DNA of 64,000 nt from Shewanella decolorationis S12 (GTDB lineage Bacteria > Pseudomonadota > Gammaproteobacteria > Enterobacterales > Shewanellaceae): contig NZ_AXZL01000076.1 in NCBI RefSeq assembly GCF_000485795.1, positions 1 to 64,000 on the forward strand. Reading direction: 5' to 3'. The notes beneath the pieces were generated by a model. It saw only the letters and a program-made list of their open reading frames with translations. It had not been told where the DNA came from and ran no database searches. Shown here one piece after another: positions 1-7,612 of this stretch. Numbering within the stretch: the first letter of the stretch is position 1; the number at the start of each line of letters is the position of its first letter. Position numbers and translations under genes: made by a program.

Positions 1-76
1 AAGCCTTTAAATTCAGTACGTAGAGATGTGATTGTGGTGTGCAATGAAAGGTGGTTTTAAGCGTTGAAAGGCTGGG
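1..76. mobile_element. Probable end of an integrative element inserted in prfC
   Basis: Between about position 77 and the left edge the sequence no longer matches what prfC should encode, although prfC reads normally up to that point. SXT/R391-family integrative and conjugative elements are known to integrate into the 5' end of prfC, close to its P-loop codons. The simplest reading is that this stretch is the terminal part of such an element. Only 76 bases are visible and no integrase or other element gene can be seen, so the family assignment rests on the insertion site alone. A deletion, another insertion or an assembly join could give the same picture. Confidence 0.5.
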
Positions 77-143
77 CGGCATCAGGGTGCGATATAATCG
101 CGAAGGTGCGACGTTTATCGACCTCTACTTTATTGCCTGACAT
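57..143 (-). pseudogene. Truncated 5' fragment of prfC (peptide chain release factor 3)
   Basis: The minus-strand frame starts at ATG 143 and reads MSGNKVEVDKRRTFAIISHP, then DAAQPFNA and a TAA stop at 57-59. The first 22 residues look like the conserved N terminus of the RF3 GTPase, in which HPDAGKTT forms the P-loop. Here DA is followed by AQPFNA instead of GKTT, so the gene is cut inside its GTP-binding motif and this fragment cannot be functional. In SXT/R391 insertions the element supplies a replacement start for the displaced 3' part of prfC, so a working hybrid gene may exist outside the window. Confidence 0.8.
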
Positions 144-164
144 TTAACCTATGCACTCGTATCG

Positions 165-190
165 CTAAAAAAGGCGCAAATTATAGCGCC
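165..190 (-). terminator. Hairpin with T-run, possible nlpI terminator overlapping a -10 box
   Basis: On the minus strand a GGCGC/GCGCC stem (186-190 with 173-177) is followed by a run of six T residues, as in an intrinsic terminator for nlpI. The loop contains a perfect TATAAT (180-185), with a weak TAGCCA 17 bases upstream, so the same bases could instead be the -10 region of the prfC promoter. Sequence alone does not settle which role dominates. A second GC-rich hairpin (215-221 with 228-234, arms GCCCGAG/CTCGGGC) lies just after the nlpI stop codon with a poor T-tract. Confidence 0.5.
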
Positions 191-242
191 TCAGTGCGTA
201 CTTGGCTAGGTAAAGCCCGAGATGAGCCTCGGGCGATATAGC

Positions 243-1145
243 TTATTTTGTACCTTCGAGCAAACCTTTAACTTTTGCTAGCTCGATTCGCGCGTATCTG
301 TGCTCAACAAAGTCATAAATATTGGTCGCAAGGGCCAAACGGAAATAATTCGCCGCCTCTTGGTATTGCTTCTTGGCGATTTCGATTTTGGCGAGGTAGA
401 AATAGGCTTCACATAGACGCTCAGCATATTCTTTCGGATGAGTCAGGCCTAACTTGGCATCGGCAAATACCTGCTCACGACTCTTAGCACCGAGGTAATA
501 ATCAACAATCACGGTTGACCAAGCATCGGCTTCCAGCCCCTTGCGGTGCTCTAGTAACTGACGTTTGGCTTCTTCGGCATTATCTTTCGACTGGATGAGG
601 TATAACCACAGAGCGCGGTAACCATCTTTACTATCGCCGGCATAAAATGCCTGCATATCTTTTAAGGCGAGATCGTTCCGATCGCCATAATAAAGCGCGA
701 TACCGCGATTTAAGTAGGCATAATCATAGTTTGGTGACAGCTCTAATACACCGTCAAATGCCTCATAGGCGCTATCGTATTCACCTTCTTGGGTGTAATA
801 AATTCCAAGGAAATTATAGGCATCGGCTAAGTCGGGTTGCAGTTTAAGTGCCTGCATAAAATCAATGCGCGCCATTAAGCGTAAACCAACACTGTCGTAA
901 ATCACGCCGCGATCGTAATGAAAACGTGCACGCTGCTCGTTGGTTAGCTCAACCGCCGATAAAATCTCATTCAGCTTGGCAAGGGTGACTTCAACTTTAT
1001 AGTCTGGCATCACGGGGGCGATGACTAACTTGCCTTCAAGGTCATTTTGGTTGTCTAAGGGAGACTTAGTGGTCGCACATCCAGCCAACATCAAGCTGGC
1101 ACCCGCCAGCACAGCAACAACAGCGGTTCTAATTTTAAGACTCAT
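243..1145 (-). CDS. nlpI: Lipoprotein NlpI, TPR-repeat adaptor
   Basis: An outer-membrane lipoprotein of 300 residues, about the usual length. The signal peptide ends in the lipobox LAGC with the lipidated cysteine at residue 23. The body contains tetratricopeptide repeats, for example the segments beginning ARFHYDRGVIY, ADAYNFLGIYY and DYAYLNRGIAL (about residues 70-150). In E. coli NlpI is an adaptor that delivers peptidoglycan endopeptidases such as MepS to the protease Prc and scaffolds cell-wall hydrolases. It lies downstream of pnp on the same strand, as in E. coli, but a strong hairpin at 1265-1290 separates the two, so it may have its own promoter. Confidence 0.93.
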   Translation of the reverse strand: MSLKIRTAVVAVLAGASLMLAGCATTKSPLDNQNDLEGKLVIAPVMPDYKVEVTLAKLNEILSAVELTNEQRARFHYDRGVIYDSVGLRLMARIDFMQALKLQPDLADAYNFLGIYYTQEGEYDSAYEAFDGVLELSPNYDYAYLNRGIALYYGDRNDLALKDMQAFYAGDSKDGYRALWLYLIQSKDNAEEAKRQLLEHRKGLEADAWSTVIVDYYLGAKSREQVFADAKLGLTHPKEYAERLCEAYFYLAKIEIAKKQYQEAANYFRLALATNIYDFVEHRYARIELAKVKGLLEGTK

Positions 1146-1264
1146 CCATTTCTACCTTTTTAGATTCCCAACTAACGCAGAAGAATGTTCATGATAGCAA
1201 TCCCACAACTGGACTGCTATTGAGGAATAGCATTAAACACAACTTTATTAAACCCAAACAAACA

Positions 1265-1290
1265 AAAAGGAGATCAATTGATCTCCTTTT
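1265..1290 (-). terminator. Intrinsic terminator after pnp
   Basis: A perfect palindrome, AAAAGGAGATC AA TTGATCTCCTTTT in outline, lies 47 bases past the pnp stop codon. On the minus strand it ends in a T-run, so it fits an intrinsic terminator for pnp. Confidence 0.8.
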
Positions 1291-1336
1291 GGTCAGGTCA
1301 TGTCGAAACTGACGCCGATAATGTCAATAAAGACGA

Positions 1337-3445
1337 TTACTCAGCAGCAGGTTCTTTCGTCTGTGCTTCTTTGATTGACAGACGTACACGGCCTTGACGA
1401 TCCACTTCCATAACTTTAACAGTCACTTCTTGGTTTAGTTCAAGGTGGTCAGAGACGTTAGCAACACGCTCATCGCTGATTTGCGAAATGTGCACTAAAC
1501 CATCTTTACCTGGCAGAATGTTCACAAAGGCACCGAAGTCAACGATACGGATAACTTTACCGTTGTAGATACGACCCACTTCAACTTCTGAAGTGATTTC
1601 TTCGATACGACGAATCGCTTCACGGGTTGCATCGCCATTTGACGAAGCAATCTTCACAGTACCGTCATCTTCCAGTTCGATAGTGGTGCCAGTTTCTTCG
1701 GTCAGAGCACGAATTACCGCGCCGCCTTTACCGATAACATCACGGATCTTCTCTGGGTTGATCTTGATAGTTGTGATACGTGGAGCGTGGTCAGAGATAT
1801 CATCACGGTGCGAACCAATCGCTTGGTCCATCACGTTCAGGATATGTACACGTGCGCCGTAGGCTTGTTGCAGTGCAATTTCCATGATTTCTTTGGTGAT
1901 ACCTTCGATCTTGATGTCCATCTGCAGTGCAGTCACACCATCACGAGTACCAGCTACTTTGAAGTCCATATCACCTAAGTGGTCTTCATCACCTAAGATG
2001 TCAGACAGAACAACGAAGTCATCGCCTTCTTTCACTAGACCCATAGCGATACCCGCTACAGAAGTCTTGATGGGCACACCCGCATCCATCAGCGCCAGAG
2101 AAGTACCACACACTGAAGCCATAGAGCTTGAACCGTTAGATTCTGTGATTTCAGAAACCACGCGAACACTGTATGGAAATTCTTCAGCCGTTGGCATAAC
2201 CGCGTTGATACCGCGCCATGCTAACTTGCCGTGGCCAATTTCGCGACGCTTAGGTGAACCCACCATACCTGTTTCACCCACAGAGTAAGGAGGGAAGTTG
2301 TAGTGCAGCATAAAGCGGCTGGTGCGCTCGCCCATAATGCTATCAATCTTCTGAGCGTCACGCTCAGTACCTAAAGTACAAGTCACCAGTGCTTGAGTTT
2401 CGCCACGGGTAAACAGTGCACTACCGTGAGTACGTGGTAATACGCCAGCTAATACGCTTAATGCGCGAACCATGTCTGGCTCACGTCCGTCGATGCGCGG
2501 CTCACCACGGATGATGCGACCACGAACCACTTTCTTCTCTAAGCTACCGAGCAGACCGTCAACTTCACGTAAATCCACTTCTGGGTTTGCAGCCAGCAGC
2601 GCTTCTTTTGCCGCGGCTTTAACCACTGCAACTTGAGCATAACGCTCTTGCTTTACTTGAATTTGGTACGCTTGTGCTAAACCCGCTTCAGCTAATTCTT
2701 TAACTTGAGCAACTAAGGCTTCATTGGCAACTGGTGCAGTCCAATTCCAAGCAGGTTTACCCGCTTCTGCTTTGAATTCTGCAATCGCTTTGATAACCAC
2801 TTGTTGTTGGTCATGACCATAAACCACAGAGCCTAACATCACTTCTTCTGGTAAGGCTTGAGCTTCTGACTCAACCATCAATACCGCGCTCTCAGTACCA
2901 GCAACAACCAAGTTTAATTGGCTGCTTTCTAACTGAGTCACAGTTGGGTTCAGCACGTATTCGCCATTGATGTAACCCACACGTGCCGCGCCTAATGGAC
3001 CGCTGAATGGGATACCCGAAATGGCAAGCGCAGCCGAAGTACCGATCATCGAAATAATATCCGGCTCGATTTGTGGATCGACAGATACAACAGTGATGAT
3101 AACTTGAACTTCGTTGGTGAAACCATTAGGGAAAAGAGGACGAATTGGACGGTCGATCAGGCGAGCGATTAATGTCTCATCTTCTGAAGGACGGCCTTCA
3201 CGCTTAAAGAAACCACCAGGAATTTTACCCGCAGCGTAGCTCTTTTCTTGATAGTTAACAGTCAGAGGAAAGAAGTCACGGCCAGCTTCAGCATCTTTTT
3301 TACCAACAACAGTGACTAACACTGTCGTGTCGCCCATGCTAGCTAAAACGGCAGCGTCTGCTTGACGTGCAATGACACCTGTTTCCAGGGTGACTGTATG
3401 TTGACCATACTCAAAACTCTTTACAATTGGATTCACGTGACCCAT
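1337..3445 (-). CDS. pnp: Polynucleotide phosphorylase (PNPase)
   Basis: A 702-residue 3'-5' phosphorolytic exoribonuclease that degrades mRNA with phosphate and can add heteropolymeric tails; in E. coli it joins RNase E in the degradosome. Two RNase PH-like domains occupy about residues 10-230 and 310-540. They are followed by a KH domain carrying VIGKGGAVIRAL and a C-terminal S1 domain beginning near GRIYNGKVIRIVDFGAFVNI. Length and domain order are normal for the family. Unlike in E. coli, it does not directly follow rpsO: an oppositely oriented GGDEF/EAL gene lies between them, so pnp needs its own promoter (candidate -10 at 3478-3483). Confidence 0.98.
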   Translation of the reverse strand: MGHVNPIVKSFEYGQHTVTLETGVIARQADAAVLASMGDTTVLVTVVGKKDAEAGRDFFPLTVNYQEKSYAAGKIPGGFFKREGRPSEDETLIARLIDRPIRPLFPNGFTNEVQVIITVVSVDPQIEPDIISMIGTSAALAISGIPFSGPLGAARVGYINGEYVLNPTVTQLESSQLNLVVAGTESAVLMVESEAQALPEEVMLGSVVYGHDQQQVVIKAIAEFKAEAGKPAWNWTAPVANEALVAQVKELAEAGLAQAYQIQVKQERYAQVAVVKAAAKEALLAANPEVDLREVDGLLGSLEKKVVRGRIIRGEPRIDGREPDMVRALSVLAGVLPRTHGSALFTRGETQALVTCTLGTERDAQKIDSIMGERTSRFMLHYNFPPYSVGETGMVGSPKRREIGHGKLAWRGINAVMPTAEEFPYSVRVVSEITESNGSSSMASVCGTSLALMDAGVPIKTSVAGIAMGLVKEGDDFVVLSDILGDEDHLGDMDFKVAGTRDGVTALQMDIKIEGITKEIMEIALQQAYGARVHILNVMDQAIGSHRDDISDHAPRITTIKINPEKIRDVIGKGGAVIRALTEETGTTIELEDDGTVKIASSNGDATREAIRRIEEITSEVEVGRIYNGKVIRIVDFGAFVNILPGKDGLVHISQISDERVANVSDHLELNQEVTVKVMEVDRQGRVRLSIKEAQTKEPAAE

Positions 3446-3477
3446 TCCTTAATTAATGACCTTGAATTACGCGCGTA

Positions 3478-3483
3478 AGTATA
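3478..3483 (-). promoter_or_regulatory. Candidate -10 element of the pnp promoter
   Basis: On the minus strand TATACT lies 33 bases upstream of the pnp start. The hexamer 17 bases further upstream (TTATCT) is a weak -35. Since the divergent GGDEF/EAL gene begins upstream, a pnp promoter must lie between 3446 and 3628, and this is the best -10 match seen there. Confidence 0.4.
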
Positions 3484-3519
3484 CTGCAATTAGGAACAAT
3501 AGATAAAGAGCAGATAATG

Positions 3520-3548
3520 ATGACAAAGTGTTATCTTTTCACTAAAGT
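3520..3548 (+). promoter_or_regulatory. Candidate promoter of the GGDEF/EAL gene
   Basis: ATGACA at 3520-3525 (five of six consensus bases) and TAAAGT at 3543-3548 (four of six) are separated by 17 bases, about 80 bases before the start codon. Confidence 0.4.
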
Positions 3549-3628
3549 GGTTAAATCAACAAAGAGTTATGCTCAATTGTGACAGGACGATTCCCTCTGG
3601 TGAAAACAACAATAAAAGGAAGAGCTGA

Positions 3629-5683
3629 ATGACGGGTCGCTTTAAATCCCTAACTTGGAAACAAACTAACCTCGTCGTTTTTACAGCGTTATTTTTTGCT
3701 ATCGCTATTTTTATTGTTGAAATCGCTCTTGTCGTAATATCCACTAAGCAACAGTTAACTACCACTCAGCAAGAATTACTGGATTCCGTTGAACAACCCG
3801 CAGCTAATGCCGTATGGGCATTGGATGATAATCTCGCAAGGCAAACCCTTGAAGGGGCAATAAAAGTTGAGCATGTTGGCTCAGCAGTGATAGAACTCGA
3901 TGATGGCTCGATGTTTGTTTCAGTTAGCAATAATAAGACGAACAGTTCACAAACCTTTATCAGCCTTAGCAACAAACTTTTCGATGATTTGAAGGAAATT
4001 TCGCGCCCCCTATACCGGCCATTTTACTTTGAAGGCACTCAAAAACAGCAACTCATCGGTACTCTCACCATTTTTTATGACACACAAGAACTGACCAACA
4101 CCCTCTTTAGCCAATTAAGATTCAGCTTTTTTGCTACCTTAGCCCGCGCGCTGTTACTCACCTTAGTGTTATCCGTTGTCTTCCACCGTTTTTTAACCCA
4201 ACCGATAGCTCGAATAAGTGAAGCGATCGATAAAATTTCCCCCGATTCACCCGATGAAAACCTGCTGCCGATGTCAAATGCCCATAAGGATGACGAGCTT
4301 GGCTTGGTGACATCGAAGTTTAATCAAATTCTTATTCAATTCAGCCAGACACAATCCAAATTACGTAAGATGGCAACTCGCGACCCTCTCACTGGCTTGC
4401 CAAATAGAACTCTGTTACTTGAAACGATCGCAGTGACAATCCAGCGCTCGCGAGTACATAAACGTAATTTTGCATTAATGTTTATCGACCTAGATCGCTT
4501 TAAAAATATCAATGACTCCCTTGGCCACGCGTTGGGCGATCAATTTCTGGCACGCATCGCTCGCATCCTTGAACGCGTCGTCGGTGATAAAGGCACTGTA
4601 TCGCGCCTTGGCGGTGATGAGTTTGTCATTTTAGCTGACTCAGTTCACTCCCCAGACCAAGCGGCGGACTTTGTCGATAAACTATTAGTACAACTCAATG
4701 TGCCTATTCAGTTAAACGAACATGCCATTCACCCTGCGGCATCGATTGGGATTTCTATCTATCCAGAAGATGGCAATAGTGCCGAAGATCTTATCCGCCA
4801 TGCCGACATCGCAATGTACAGCGCAAAGGCTGCGGGGTCGAATCAATGGGCTTTCTTCAAGCAACAAATGACCGAGCGTGCGGCCGTACGACTGCGTACC
4901 GAAGCATCATTGCATGATGCGTTAAAAAATAATGAATTCTTGCTCTACTTTCAGCCAAAGCTGGATTTACAGACGGGTAAAATTACAGCCTGTGAGGCTT
5001 TGATCCGTTGGCAAAAAGAGGGTCGCTTAATTAGCCCTATGTCCTTTATCCCTGTGGCGGAAGAAACGGGTATTATTATTCCTATTGGCCGCTGGGTAAT
5101 CGAGCAGAGCTGCCGCGTATTACGTGAATGGCAGAAAAAATATAACTATGCAATCCCTATTGCCATTAACGTTGCTTCGCAACAATTTGCTGATGCGAGT
5201 CTAGTGTCGGATATCAAACAAATGGCGCTGCGCTACCAAGTCCAGCCAGAATTGCTCGAAATTGAAATCACCGAAACATCGTTAATGAATGACATTGAGC
5301 TTGCGATAAACAAGTTAGAGCAGCTCAAATCAGCGGGGTTTGGTATTGCCGTCGATGACTTTGGTACCGGCTACTCTTCACTTTCTTATCTGCGCCATCT
5401 GCCGATCACTACCATGAAAATTGACCGCTGCTTTGTTTCGGACTTACCGGGAGACAGCGCGATTGCCTCGACCATTTTGATGTTAGGTAAACAATTGAAT
5501 CTGACGATTGTGGCCGAAGGGATTGAAAACGAGATGCAACTCGACTGGCTTAAACAAAATCAATGTCAAATTGGTCAAGGCTTCTACTTTAGCCAACCGT
5601 TACCACAGGCAGAGTTTGAAGCGTTGTATATCGCAAGCCAAACGGCCACAATCAGCGCTATTGATGGATTACGTGGCGCTTAA
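3629..5683 (+). CDS. Membrane-bound GGDEF/EAL cyclic-di-GMP protein
   Basis: A 684-residue inner-membrane signalling protein. Two hydrophobic segments (about residues 14-38 and 163-187) flank a periplasmic region of about 125 residues that probably senses an unknown signal. A HAMP-like linker follows. The diguanylate cyclase domain has an intact GGDEF motif at 328-332. The phosphodiesterase domain has EAL at 456-458 plus the conserved EITETSLM and DDFGTGYSSL motifs. With both active-site motifs intact it could make or break cyclic di-GMP; the net activity cannot be read from sequence. The start has an AGGAAG ribosome-binding site. It is divergent from pnp and convergent with rpsO. Confidence 0.92.
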   Translation: MTGRFKSLTWKQTNLVVFTALFFAIAIFIVEIALVVISTKQQLTTTQQELLDSVEQPAANAVWALDDNLARQTLEGAIKVEHVGSAVIELDDGSMFVSVSNNKTNSSQTFISLSNKLFDDLKEISRPLYRPFYFEGTQKQQLIGTLTIFYDTQELTNTLFSQLRFSFFATLARALLLTLVLSVVFHRFLTQPIARISEAIDKISPDSPDENLLPMSNAHKDDELGLVTSKFNQILIQFSQTQSKLRKMATRDPLTGLPNRTLLLETIAVTIQRSRVHKRNFALMFIDLDRFKNINDSLGHALGDQFLARIARILERVVGDKGTVSRLGGDEFVILADSVHSPDQAADFVDKLLVQLNVPIQLNEHAIHPAASIGISIYPEDGNSAEDLIRHADIAMYSAKAAGSNQWAFFKQQMTERAAVRLRTEASLHDALKNNEFLLYFQPKLDLQTGKITACEALIRWQKEGRLISPMSFIPVAEETGIIIPIGRWVIEQSCRVLREWQKKYNYAIPIAINVASQQFADASLVSDIKQMALRYQVQPELLEIEITETSLMNDIELAINKLEQLKSAGFGIAVDDFGTGYSSLSYLRHLPITTMKIDRCFVSDLPGDSAIASTILMLGKQLNLTIVAEGIENEMQLDWLKQNQCQIGQGFYFSQPLPQAEFEALYIASQTATISAIDGLRGA

Positions 5684-5715
5684 TATCTATATTCAAGCAG
5701 CAAATTTGAGGCAAT

Positions 5716-5742
5716 AAAAAAGGAGGCTTAGCCTCCTTTTTT
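5716..5742. terminator. Bidirectional terminator between the GGDEF/EAL gene and rpsO
   Basis: A stem AAAAAGGAGGC/GCCTCCTTTTT with a three-base loop. It has a T-run on both strands and lies between two convergent genes. Confidence 0.88.
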
Positions 5743-5760
5743 ACGTCAGAAAACGCGTGA

Positions 5761-6030
5761 TTAACGACGTAAACCTAACTTTTGGATCAGCTCATTGTAA
5801 CGCGCTGCTTCAGTACGCTTCAGGTAAGCTAATAACTTACGACGAGCGCTAACCATGCGTAACAGACCACGACGAGAGTGGTGATCGTGGATGTGCTCTT
5901 TGAAGTGATCTTGCAAATGGTTGATTTGAGCAGTTAACAGCGCAACTTGAACTTCAGTTGAACCAGTGTCGTTTGCGCCACGGCCAAATTCAGCCAGGAT
6001 CTTTGCTTTCGCTTCAGTACTTAGTGACAT
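5761..6030 (-). CDS. rpsO: 30S ribosomal protein S15
   Basis: An 89-residue primary-binding protein of the small subunit, which contacts 16S rRNA helices 20-22 and bridges to the 50S subunit. It starts at [11 protein letters not shown] (ATG 6030) with GGAGAG just upstream. An in-frame ATG 12 bases earlier would overlap that ribosome-binding site, so the shorter form is preferred. Conserved blocks include [21 protein letters not shown] and RRKLLAYLK. In E. coli S15 represses its own translation through a pseudoknot; the leader here was not modelled. It follows truB on the same strand after a 126-base gap. Confidence 0.97.
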
Positions 6031-6156
6031 GTGTCTCTCCAAATATAAAATGTGAATCTCTAGCCGATCACTAACTCAGCCAGAGGGCGCGCTATTCTAC
6101 CCATAAACCTTGGCGCGCGCAATAAATGCGATGGATTAATAACCCAAGATAATCAA

Positions 6157-7110
6157 TTAAGATGCTTTAGCTTGGTCATGTAACACGACTAAACGCTTAG
6201 GCGCCAGTAAACCATCTTCATTCATCTCGCCGATACCGACAAAACGACGCTCACTTCCTAAGGTAATCCGCACTAGTGTATCTGCAACGAGCCCTGAGAC
6301 TCGTACTGCCTGACCTTGCATAAGGTAAGCTGCGCTCGCATCAGGCACATTGACCTCGGGAAAGTCAGCAACCGCCGTATCCATAGGCAGCAACAGCGAG
6401 TCCAGCAAGCTGCTTGGGTCAAGCTGCTCCTCCTGCGCCTTAGCGACTAAGGCTTCGAGCTGCTCAAGAGTGACCATTTTGTCGTAGGGATAATGGGCAA
6501 CTTGAGTACGGCGCAGCATAATCACATGGGCACCACAACCGAGCATCTCACCTAAATCATCGATAATAGTGCGAATATACGTGCCCTTAGAGCAATGAAT
6601 GTCTAAGGTCAGCTCATCGCCTTCAAGACCAATGAAATTCAGCTCAAAGACTGTGATTGGACGCGCCTCGCGCGGCACTTCAATCCCCTCGCGGGCATAC
6701 TTATACAAAGGCTGGCCTTGGTATTTCAGCGCCGAATACATTGAGGGCACTTGCAGGGTATCACCACGGAAATGCTCTAAGGCGGACATTAACTGCGCCT
6801 CAGTGAACTCAAGCGGGCGAGTCTGCACCACTTCGCCGTCAGAGTCGCTGGTATCAGTGCGCTGTCCTAGTTTTGCAGTGACCAGATAACGTTTATCCGA
6901 ATCCAGCAAATGCTGCGAAAACTTTGTCGCTTCGCCTAAACACACTGGTAGCATACCCGTTGCCAAGGGATCGAGTGCACCCGTGTGCCCCGCTTTGTTG
7001 GCATTAAAAAAGCGCTTTACCCGCTGTAATGCAAAGTTGGAGCTCATGCCAGTGGCCTTATCCAACAACACAATACCGTCGATAAAGCGGCCCTTCGAAC
7101 GTCTCGCCAT
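6157..7110 (-). CDS. truB: tRNA pseudouridine-55 synthase TruB
   Basis: A 317-residue enzyme that isomerises U55 to pseudouridine in the T-loop of nearly all tRNAs and also has a tRNA-folding role. The catalytic aspartate is D47 in GHTGALDPLATGMLP. A C-terminal PUA-like region (from about residue 250) probably binds the acceptor end. The start codon overlaps the rbfA stop by one base, which implies tight coupling. It is part of the rimP-nusA-infB-rbfA-truB-rpsO series. Confidence 0.97.
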   Translation of the reverse strand: MARRSKGRFIDGIVLLDKATGMSSNFALQRVKRFFNANKAGHTGALDPLATGMLPVCLGEATKFSQHLLDSDKRYLVTAKLGQRTDTSDSDGEVVQTRPLEFTEAQLMSALEHFRGDTLQVPSMYSALKYQGQPLYKYAREGIEVPREARPITVFELNFIGLEGDELTLDIHCSKGTYIRTIIDDLGEMLGCGAHVIMLRRTQVAHYPYDKMVTLEQLEALVAKAQEEQLDPSSLLDSLLLPMDTAVADFPEVNVPDASAAYLMQGQAVRVSGLVADTLVRITLGSERRFVGIGEMNEDGLLAPKRLVVLHDQAKAS

Positions 7111-7550
7111 TACGCTTTACCTTCGGTGTCATCGGCTTCGTCGATGTCACTGTCTGTTACATCGTCGGCGCTACCAAACTGCTGTTGTTTCGCTTTATCG
7201 CTGTTGATGACTTGGCTGACGAGGTTAGACATACGCATACCTTCAACCAATGAGCTGTCATACACAAAACGGATTTCAGGCATGACTCTCAGCTTCATAC
7301 GACCCGCCACTAAAGTACGGATATAAGGAGCGGCAGCAATCAGCGCGTTCAGCTTTTCTTGCACCACATCTTTGTCTTCTTCAAAGAAGGTGACAAAAAC
7401 TTTGGCGTAACTTAAATCGCGGGACACATCGACATCATTAACGGTTACAAAGCCAATACGGGGATCTTTCATGTCGCGTTGTAACACAACAGCCAGCTCT
7501 TGCTGCAACTGCTGGGCTATGCGACGTGTACGACTGAATTCTTTTGCCAT
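7110..7550 (-). CDS. rbfA: Ribosome-binding factor A
   Basis: A 146-residue single KH-like domain protein that binds the immature 30S subunit and helps 16S rRNA 5'-end processing; in E. coli it is needed at low temperature. Family blocks seen are RTRRIAQQLQQELA, DPRIGFVTVNDVDVSRDLSYAKVFVTF and RMKLRVMPEIRFVYDSS. The last 25 residues or so form an acidic tail (DDVTDSDIDEADDTEG) that is probably disordered. It lies between infB and truB, overlapping truB by one base. Confidence 0.96.
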   Translation of the reverse strand: MAKEFSRTRRIAQQLQQELAVVLQRDMKDPRIGFVTVNDVDVSRDLSYAKVFVTFFEEDKDVVQEKLNALIAAAPYIRTLVAGRMKLRVMPEIRFVYDSSLVEGMRMSNLVSQVINSDKAKQQQFGSADDVTDSDIDEADDTEGKA

Positions 7551-7612
7551 AATAGAGTTACCATAGCTAATGTATTAAATTGAAAGGGCGGCTAATGCCG
7601 CCCTCTTTATCG

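Noticed and set aside
3511..3533. Fur-box-like GATAATGAT before the GGDEF/EAL gene
   Set aside because: Only the left half-site fits; the full 19-mer matches at about 11 positions, no better than expected in AT-rich DNA.
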